Below, in pieces: positions 1-5,722 of a stretch of DNA of 9,863 nt. Position 1 is the stretch's first letter. Each line of letters opens with the position of its first letter. The notes under the pieces were generated by a model that was not told where the DNA came from, ran no database searches, and saw only the letters and a program-made list of their open reading frames with translations. Source of the stretch: CAZQYB01 sp964582985 (GTDB lineage: Bacteria; Planctomycetota; Phycisphaerae; Sedimentisphaerales; Anaerobacaceae); NCBI GenBank assembly GCA_964582985.1, contig CAZOUM010000087.1, forward strand, positions 1 through 9,863, given 5' to 3'. The position numbers were made by a program, and so were the translations under genes.

Positions 1-70
1 GTTTGTTTTGCATAAAAAGAGCTGATTTGTAGAGGGCTCTCGACAGATGTAGAGGACCGAGGATAGTTGA

Positions 71-175
71 CAGATGCCAGACGTCAGATGCCAGTTGCCA
101 GTTGTCAGTTGACAGTAGTTCATAGTTCATAGTTCGTATAGCGTATTGCGTATAGCGTATTGCGTATAGCGTATC
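71..175. repeat. Degenerate 7-bp tandem repeat array (about 15 units)
   Basis: The stretch divides without gaps into fifteen consecutive heptamers. The first seven are of the CAGTTGN type (CAGATGC, CAGTTGC, CAGTTGT, CAGTTGA), then come two TCATAGT units, then one TCGTATA and five units alternating between GCGTATT and GCGTATA. The consensus drifts along the array while the 7-bp register is kept. The last part (135-174) is also a 14-bp tandem repeat of nearly three copies. Weaker heptamer-like units extend left towards about position 43. Heptameric short tandem repeats are known between genes in cyanobacteria; that these belong to the same class is inference. Confidence 0.85.
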
Positions 176-180
176 CGCCA

Positions 181-194
181 CCCCAATCAGGTAG
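181..194. repeat. 14-bp direct repeat, copy 1 (CCCCAATCAGGTAG)
   Basis: This 14-bp word is identical to positions 301-314, exactly 120 bp downstream. The pair brackets a separate AT-rich heptamer block (205-239) and each copy adjoins a CAGTTG-type block, which suggests that a repeat-bearing segment was duplicated. Confidence 0.7.
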
Positions 195-204
195 CTGGTA
201 GTTT

Positions 205-253
205 GAAATCCGAAATCCTAATATCGAAATCCGAAACAATCTCAAAATCTAAA
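205..253. repeat. Second heptamer block, GAAATCC type
   Basis: Three exact GAAATCC units (205-211, 212-218, 226-232) stand in one 7-bp register with the variants TAATATC (219-225) and GAAACAA (233-239). The pattern then fades into A-rich sequence up to about 253. The unit sequence is unrelated to the neighbouring CAGTTG and GCGTAT blocks, but the period is the same. Confidence 0.7.
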
Positions 254-300
254 TGACCCAAATTCAAAACAACCAAATTGGACTGGGCCTGCTGGCCTTG

Positions 301-314
301 CCCCAATCAGGTAG
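301..314. repeat. 14-bp direct repeat, copy 2 (CCCCAATCAGGTAG)
   Basis: This is the second exact copy of the word at 181-194. It is followed almost directly by the heptamer block at 318-366. Confidence 0.7.
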
Positions 315-317
315 GGG

Positions 318-366
318 CAAGTTGTCAGTCGTCAGGTGTCAGGTGCCAGTTGCCGGTTGGCAGCCC
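318..366. repeat. Third heptamer block, TCAGGTG/CCAGTTG type
   Basis: Seven consecutive heptamers can be read, among them TCAGTCG, two TCAGGTG, CCAGTTG and CCGGTTG. The consensus is close to the CAGTTG part of the 71-175 array, so the two blocks probably share an origin. Confidence 0.7.
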
Positions 367-429
367 CCCAAGAAAGGGGCAAGCCCTCTATAATTGGGCG
401 AACTTGCGCATTTGGTCGAAAAAAAGTCC

Positions 430-464
430 TCGATTCTCGATGCTGGATTCTCGTAACTCGTTTG
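430..464. repeat. Fourth heptamer block, TCGATTC type
   Basis: Five consecutive heptamers (TCGATTC, TCGATGC, TGGATTC, TCGTAAC, TCGTTTG) lie in one register. This is a fourth unit family with the same 7-bp period within 400 bp. Confidence 0.6.
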
Positions 465-752
465 TGGAAAGTGAGTAAAAATTTTTTGCAATTTTCCGAT
501 TTTTGGTGCCAACTACCCGCGCATTTGATTGATTTTTGGGGGTTACGGCGGATTGGGTGGTTACGGATAGACGCGGGGCTTTTTTATTGTAAAAATCAAA
601 GATAAAAGCGCAAAAATAGTAACCGGTCAGTTATGGGTGGGTAGATTTTGATTTTTGTCCTTTATTTCTGTGGGATTCAAGTTCAATCCAGACAATTTCC
701 GATAAAACTACAGCTTGATGAGCTATATCGAACAAATTGGATAAGAATATCA
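465..752. other. Intergenic stretch without a supported gene
   Basis: No open frame here has a ribosome binding site, a recognisable domain or protein-like composition that I would defend. The sequence is T-rich with G-rich patches, and an open frame crossing it (336-605, plus strand) begins inside heptamer repeats, so it is probably not a gene. I see no strong hairpin followed by a T-run. Confidence 0.5.
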
Positions 753-845
753 ATGACTTATTGCCAACAATGTCTCAAAAAACAGCAAAGAATTAACGAG
801 CTTGAAGGAGAAATTGTACTGCTCAAGGCGGAGCTGCGACTTTGA
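753..845 (+). pseudogene. Truncated N-terminus of an IS66-type transposase (remnant)
   Basis: A 30-codon frame starts MTYCQQCLKKQQ and continues with a leucine-zipper-like heptad (INELEGEIVLLKAEL) before a TGA stop. A CxxC pair followed by a short coiled coil is how many planctomycete and related IS66-family TnpC proteins begin, just before their conserved basic linker. Here the frame stops at that point, and I find no continuation of the transposase in any frame downstream (846-1009). I therefore read it as a decayed fragment of a transposase several hundred residues long. No Shine-Dalgarno sequence is evident. It could instead be an unrelated 30-residue frame; the IS66 call rests on remembered family similarity, not on a search. 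Confidence 0.4.
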
Positions 846-1009
846 TATTTTGTGGCGTGAAAGAGTGGGTGCAGGGGAGCAGGAAAACAGGACATCAGAA
901 TTGTTCGAGTGGGTGGATGATTGGATGACGGATATAGTCGGTCCGGGCTTAGGTTCTTGCGCAATCCTGCGAAAGGTGCATAACGGCCGATAATTCGTTT
1001 TTTTTTATG

Positions 1010-1038
1010 TTGACGAGGGGCGACAAATTTGGTATAAG
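1010..1038 (+). promoter_or_regulatory. Sigma70-like promoter for the large secreted protein
   Basis: TTGACG (1010-1015) and TATAAG (1033-1038) are separated by exactly 17 bp. Each box matches five of six consensus bases, and a run of T precedes the -35 box. Transcription would start near 1045, leaving a leader of about 290 nt before the ATG at 1335. It is the best promoter-like match I found in the window. Confidence 0.6.
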
Positions 1039-1079
1039 TAAAGATTGATTGAGTTTATTGGTTTTAGGCCCTGTAAATG

Positions 1080-1110
1080 CACGCTTTTTGCCGCTTTTCA
1101 GCAAAGCGTG
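1080..1110 (+). promoter_or_regulatory. Hairpin in the 5' leader
   Basis: CACGCTTT (1080-1087) and AAAGCGTG (1103-1110) form a perfect 8-bp stem around a 15-nt loop, about 35 nt after the predicted transcription start. No T-run follows, so it does not look like an intrinsic terminator. A smaller stem, TTGGC (1272-1276) with GCCAA (1282-1286), lies nearer the start codon. I do not recognise the leader as a known riboswitch class. Confidence 0.45.
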
Positions 1111-1320
1111 AGGGGTTGGTACAGAAGGGCGATGTTAGTATGTGCTTCCGAATGCGTTTTTTCTCTATGTCAATCCATACCCATATACCTCCTGGAGCGA
1201 GGAATTAGCAAGGAAAATCTCAAAAATTCAACTGGTGAAGGTTTGGATGCCTGTTTAGAGCAATAAATGTTTTGGCGTTTAGCCAAGGTAACGAAATGTA
1301 GTTATCGTTTAATTTTTGAT

Positions 1321-1328
1321 GAAGGAGG
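1321..1328 (+). promoter_or_regulatory. Strong ribosome binding site
   Basis: GAAGGAGG lies six bases before the ATG at 1335, close to the ideal Shine-Dalgarno match and spacing. It fixes the start of the large secreted protein. Confidence 0.85.
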
Positions 1329-1334
1329 AATGCC

Positions 1335-4300
1335 ATGTGTAGGAAATTGATTGTGTTAATCGCCGGAGCTTTAGTGCTGGGCTTGGCCTGCAGCGCACCG
1401 GCTGCAGACTACAACTGGACCAATGACGCTCCCGACAGCAATTCATTTTGTGTTGCGGAGAACTGGAATCCTGTCGGTAACCCGGGCCCGGATGATTACG
1501 TATTGATCAGGCCGGGTGCCGTAGGTCGAATTGGGCCGGATGTCGATTGCTATGTGGATGTCAGGGAAATGGAGGGCCCTGGTGGGAACCAACCCATGGC
1601 TATAGGAACCGGCGGAAATTTTAACATCGGCTATATATGGTGGTGGGAGGACGTCGGTGTTCATGGTGGACCCACCACCATTGATGTAACGGGGGACCCT
1701 ACCGTTAACGTTGGCACGTACTGGTATATAGCAGAGAGGACGAACTACATTTTTACACTTAACATAAGTGGTAACCCTACGATTATAGTCGGCAATGATA
1801 TGATGACAACGTACGACGATGATGAGTCTCGCACGCGTTTTATAATGAATATGGGCGGCGGCTCCCTGGAGATTGGTGGGGGGCTTACGTGGGGAGACCC
1901 GGACGATGGCGGCGGCGGCGGCGAGCTGAATGTAAGCGGCGGCGCAACTATTGAGTGCTCTACACTCGCTTACGAGGGTGGCGGTAAGCGGGACTGGACG
2001 TTGAATCTCGACGGAGGCACGATTATTGTCAGCGGCGAGTTCAGGGCTCCAGGGCTGGATCCGGCACTGGCTCCGGGTGACGCGAATGCCTTCATAAACC
2101 TTGATGACGGAACTTTAGAGTGCGGCTCGTTCAATCACGGCGATTACTTATATGCGATGGACATCAATGAGGGCATATTCATAATACATGGCGTTCACGA
2201 GGCCAATATGATAGCGGATGTCGCAGCGGGGTATATTACGGCTTTCAACGGCACTGTAAACGTGCTTGTTGAGGTGGTAGACGGCAATACCATAGTAAGA
2301 GCTGACATTGTTCAGGTAAAAGCCTGGGGCGAGACTCCGGCCAATTACGTGCTAAATGTGTGTCCCGATGCAAACAACCTTAGCTGGCAGGCGGGAGCAT
2401 ATTGTGTAGACGACCATAATGTGTACTTCGGCACAAGTATGAGTGATGTGAACGAAAGCGCAAGTCCGTTTCTGGAGCACCACGGCGTCAGCAGCTTTGC
2501 GCCGTCGCTTGAATTGGGGAAAACTTATTATTGGCGGGTCGATGAGGTAAATGACACCGAAGTGAACAGTCCCTGGGTGGGCGATATCTGGGAGTTTACG
2601 ACCAACGACGGCAATGTCTCAAACCCGCGACCTACAGACCTTGCGATAACGGTAGATCCTTGCCTTGTAGAACTCGAGTGGGACAGCGGATGCACAGCCG
2701 ATTCCCACGATGTCTATCTCGGCACCGATTTTGATGTCGTAAGTGATGCGAATATCGCTACTACCGGTGTGTTCAGAGGCAACCAGCCCGATGCGAATAC
2801 CACTTACAAACCTCCCACTACTCTTGCTTTCTTTACCTACTACTACTGGAGAATCGATGAGGTCGATGGCGGCACCAAATACAAGGGCCGGGTGTGGCAA
2901 TTCAGAACCGGAAGTCACAAACCCGATGTGCGCATGATTCTCTGGTATGAATTTGATGAGACCGGGGGCAGTTTCGTTTCTGATTCCTCGGGCTATGAGC
3001 ATCATGGCATTGGGCACGAGATTGAGGGCCAGTGGGAACCTAATAACGGCCATATCGCCGGCTGCCTGGACTTCGATGCTGACGAACATGTAGCAGTTCC
3101 AAGTGACACACTTGAAACCATTAACAAAGAAATAACCGTTTCTGTGTGGGTCAAGGGCGACGATGACCACGCTGATGAGGAGGGAAGGGTCTTTGATACC
3201 GGTGGCGGGGACTACAAAATGAGGGCGCGTATCCCGACAGAGGATGGAGATTTACTGTGGCGCGCGGGCAATGACACTAACGATTCCCTCGTGTGGCCCC
3301 AGGCCAGTCCTTTGGCCTGGGCTGAGGACTGGCACCACTTCGGCTTTGTCAAAGACGAGAATGCAGGCACCATGAAGATATATTTCGACGGTCTTTTAGC
3401 AAAACAGAAGTCGGGCACCATCAACTCGCTGGTCAATGTGAAGGATACCGCGTTCAGAATCGGCGCGAACAATAATCAGGATAGCGATTACACAGGCAAG
3501 CTGGATGACTTTAGGGTCTATAACCGTGCCTTGTCGGCAACCGAGATATCAGGGCTGTTCAGGGGAGGAGACGTTGGCATCGCCTGGGGTCCGAGTCCGT
3601 ACAATGGCCAGATAGATGTGCCCTATGACGTGGAGCTTATCATCTGGAGGCCGGGAGACTGGGCGGCAGATGTAAACGGGCATGAGGTGTACCTCGGCAC
3701 CAGCTTCGACGATGTCAACGACGCCAACAATACCTGGCCGATTGGTACCACCGTCTACAAAGGCCCGCAGGACGCTAATGAGTACGACCTCGTGAGCCTT
3801 GAATTTGACACGACTTACTACTGGCGTGTCGATGAGGTCAACGATGTCCGCGACCCCAATGGGTGGAGAGGCCCGGTCTGGAGCTTCACAACGGCAGAGT
3901 ACATCATCATAGACAATTTTGAGGACGACACGGCGCAGGACCCACCCCAAAATGACTGGGTTAACGGAACTGCGATGGTGCCACAGAACGGCGCGTCGAT
4001 TTCGCTTCGGTCCACGCCACCGGTTATCGGCGAGCACTCGATGAGGTATGCTTATAACAACTTTTTTGACTTGGGCTATGGCTATTACTCTGAGATCCAA
4101 ACTATAAGCCTTGAGCCAAATGATTGGAATTACTACGATGTAAAGTTCATATCGCTGTGGTTCTACGGCCAATCAGGCAACGATGCTACAGAGTATGAAA
4201 CACAGATGAATCTTGGTCTGGAAGACGACTCCAACTATGCAGTGGTGTGGTACGGCGAGCTCCCAGAGGAAGAGATTACCGACGTACAGGTTGAGGAATG

Positions 4301-5375
4301 GCAGCTCTGGGAGGTTCGGACGAATCGCTTTACAAATATTAACTTCAGCGACGTCAAGAAAATCTGTATTGGTTTTGGCACTCGGGGCTGGCCGATGGCC
4401 GCCGGCGGTGGGACTGTATACTTCGACGATATCCATTTATATCCACCCACGTGCAGGTCAGAGCTTAACCCCCTGGAGGGCGATTTTAACGGCGACTGTA
4501 CCGTCGCCTGGGAAGACGTTGAGATAATAGCAGACGAGTGGCTTGAGGCTGATGTCAATCTCAGTCCGGTACAGCCACCTAATGATGTCAACCTGATTGG
4601 CTGGTGGAAGCTGGACGACGGTGCCGGTAGTGTAGTTACCGACTACGCCGGCTATGACAACAACGGTGTGATAGAGACGATAGATGTCAACGTCTGGTGG
4701 ACTGCTGGCCATGATGGGAACGCTCTTGATTTTGACGGCGGCACAGTCCGAGTGCCTGACGCGCCCCAACTCAAGCCATTACGTCAGGTCAGCGTCTCGG
4801 CATGGATAAAATATTCCGAAGAGCAGGATGAAACCGCGCGGGTACTGGCCAAAGGTGCTGACAACAAGGAAACGTACGTACTCAAAGTCGATAATGACGA
4901 CGAGTTGCGCTTTGCTGTCTACGATGGTAATGATTATGACCCATGTGAGGACGAGTATGCCGAATATCAGGCGGACAGCGGCAACGATGCGCTTGAGCGT
5001 AATGAATGGATTCATGTGGCCGGGACCTACGACGGCAACACCGTAAAGTGCTACATAAACGGTGAAGTTGCCGGAACGAACGACGATGCAAACACCATAG
5101 GATATCTCAGCCAGGACACCAATGATTTGTTCATAGGCAACTACGACCAGGGCAACCGTCAGTTTGAAGGTATCATAGATGACGTCCGCGTTTACGACTA
5201 TGGTTTGTCGTTGGAGGAGATTAGGTACATTGCGACCGACAGCACGGGCTGGCTCGCTGTGCAGTCGAAAGCTAATCTGTACAACTTAGAGAATCCGGGC
5301 GATAGAGCGGTCAACCTCAGGGACTTCGCCAAACTTGCGGAGAACTGGCTTGTGAGGAAACTATGGCCTGAGTAA
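1335..5375 (+). CDS. Giant secreted LamG / FN3-like / dockerin-like surface protein
   Basis: Probable extracellular or surface protein that binds glycans or other surfaces; no catalytic motif is visible. Residues 1-24 are a Sec signal peptide (MCRK, hydrophobic core, cleavage after APAA). Residues 25-325 are Gly/Asp/Thr-rich repeats of beta-helix style (LNVSGGATIECS, LNLDGGTIIVSG). Three FN3-like modules follow at about 333-422, 430-526 and 749-854, each with a VYLGT-like strand and a (T/Y)YYWR(V/I)DEV motif near its end. LamG domain 1 spans about 534-745 and LamG domain 2 about 1087-1300, both ending in a DDxRVY strand. A jelly-roll, carbohydrate-binding-like domain (about 857-1037) begins IIIDNFEDD and ends VYFDDIHLY. 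Dockerin-like helices flank LamG 2: GDFNGDCTVAWEDVEIIADEW (near 1050) and AVNLRDFAKLAENWL (near 1326). The start is fixed by the ribosome binding site. No transmembrane or PEP-CTERM anchor is present. Domain names are from recognition, and the substrate is unknown. Confidence 0.9.
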   Translation: MCRKLIVLIAGALVLGLACSAPAADYNWTNDAPDSNSFCVAENWNPVGNPGPDDYVLIRPGAVGRIGPDVDCYVDVREMEGPGGNQPMAIGTGGNFNIGYIWWWEDVGVHGGPTTIDVTGDPTVNVGTYWYIAERTNYIFTLNISGNPTIIVGNDMMTTYDDDESRTRFIMNMGGGSLEIGGGLTWGDPDDGGGGGELNVSGGATIECSTLAYEGGGKRDWTLNLDGGTIIVSGEFRAPGLDPALAPGDANAFINLDDGTLECGSFNHGDYLYAMDINEGIFIIHGVHEANMIADVAAGYITAFNGTVNVLVEVVDGNTIVRADIVQVKAWGETPANYVLNVCPDANNLSWQAGAYCVDDHNVYFGTSMSDVNESASPFLEHHGVSSFAPSLELGKTYYWRVDEVNDTEVNSPWVGDIWEFTTNDGNVSNPRPTDLAITVDPCLVELEWDSGCTADSHDVYLGTDFDVVSDANIATTGVFRGNQPDANTTYKPPTTLAFFTYYYWRIDEVDGGTKYKGRVWQFRTGSHKPDVRMILWYEFDETGGSFVSDSSGYEHHGIGHEIEGQWEPNNGHIAGCLDFDADEHVAVPSDTLETINKEITVSVWVKGDDDHADEEGRVFDTGGGDYKMRARIPTEDGDLLWRAGNDTNDSLVWPQASPLAWAEDWHHFGFVKDENAGTMKIYFDGLLAKQKSGTINSLVNVKDTAFRIGANNNQDSDYTGKLDDFRVYNRALSATEISGLFRGGDVGIAWGPSPYNGQIDVPYDVELIIWRPGDWAADVNGHEVYLGTSFDDVNDANNTWPIGTTVYKGPQDANEYDLVSLEFDTTYYWRVDEVNDVRDPNGWRGPVWSFTTAEYIIIDNFEDDTAQDPPQNDWVNGTAMVPQNGASISLRSTPPVIGEHSMRYAYNNFFDLGYGYYSEIQTISLEPNDWNYYDVKFISLWFYGQSGNDATEYETQMNLGLEDDSNYAVVWYGELPEEEITDVQVEEWQLWEVRTNRFTNINFSDVKKICIGFGTRGWPMAAGGGTVYFDDIHLYPPTCRSELNPLEGDFNGDCTVAWEDVEIIADEWLEADVNLSPVQPPNDVNLIGWWKLDDGAGSVVTDYAGYDNNGVIETIDVNVWWTAGHDGNALDFDGGTVRVPDAPQLKPLRQVSVSAWIKYSEEQDETARVLAKGADNKETYVLKVDNDDELRFAVYDGNDYDPCEDEYAEYQADSGNDALERNEWIHVAGTYDGNTVKCYINGEVAGTNDDANTIGYLSQDTNDLFIGNYDQGNRQFEGIIDDVRVYDYGLSLEEIRYIATDSTGWLAVQSKANLYNLENPGDRAVNLRDFAKLAENWLVRKLWPE

Positions 5376-5403
5376 TCGGCGAGATTGAGTTTGCACAAAT
5401 CGG

Positions 5404-5436
5404 GGCCTATGCTGATTAGCAGCATAGGCCTTTTTT
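5404..5436 (+). terminator. Intrinsic terminator of the large secreted protein gene
   Basis: A perfect 11-bp stem (GGCCTATGCTG at 5404-5414, CAGCATAGGCC at 5420-5430) encloses the 5-nt loop ATTAG and is followed directly by six T (5431-5436). It lies 28 bp after the stop codon. On the minus strand the stem is followed by CCGATTTG, not a T-run, so termination is expected only for plus-strand transcripts. Confidence 0.92.
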
Positions 5437-5722
5437 ATACAGCCTGCGCCGAGGAAAAGTGAGCTGAAAGCTGCGGACGCGGAGCCACAAAGAAATCTGA
5501 GTTTCCAAGATAGCAAATCCAAAGTGAGCTTGCCTTGCCGCGCAGTGATGTCAGCCCAAGCCGCGGTCCGTCTAAAGCCGGATTGAAACAACCACGGCGG
5601 GGTAATTGCGGGGCGAGCCGCATTAGAGAGCGGAGAGAAGGCCTCTAACGGGGCAAGCAAGGGCCAGTGCCGGGGGCTAACAGGCATTGAGGCAATGTGG
5701 CACCCAATTACAAATCTTCTGG
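5437..5722. other. Convergent intergenic region, no supported gene
   Basis: This GC-richer stretch lies between the terminator and the stop codon of the kinase gene. On the minus strand a frame stays open from 5687 to 5361, but it has no Shine-Dalgarno sequence, reads through the terminator hairpin and ends inside the neighbouring coding region. I therefore do not call it a gene. No intrinsic terminator for the kinase gene was found here. Confidence 0.5.

Noticed and set aside
71..175. CRISPR array
   Set aside because: Units are 7 bp with no spacers; no cas genes are nearby.
336..605. Plus-strand 89-codon open frame in the left intergenic region
   Set aside because: It begins inside the heptamer repeats, crosses another heptamer block, has no ribosome binding site and shows no recognisable domain.
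1080..1110. c-di-GMP (GEMM) riboswitch in the leader
   Set aside because: The conserved CACGCACAGGGCAAACC-type core and receptor are not present; only a simple hairpin is seen.
1045..1266. 73-codon frame in the leader of the large gene (possible leader peptide)
   Set aside because: It would start at a TTG without a Shine-Dalgarno sequence right at the predicted transcription start, and the protein is not of a recognisable type.
2619..4172. Several long antisense frames (183 and 207 codons) opposite the surface-protein gene
   Set aside because: They are mirror frames of an Asp/Val-rich coding region with strong evidence on the plus strand; they lack ribosome binding sites and domains.
4500..5350. 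True cellulosomal dockerin
   Set aside because: The two halves are separated by a LamG domain and the second lacks the calcium-binding loop; no cohesin is visible in the window.
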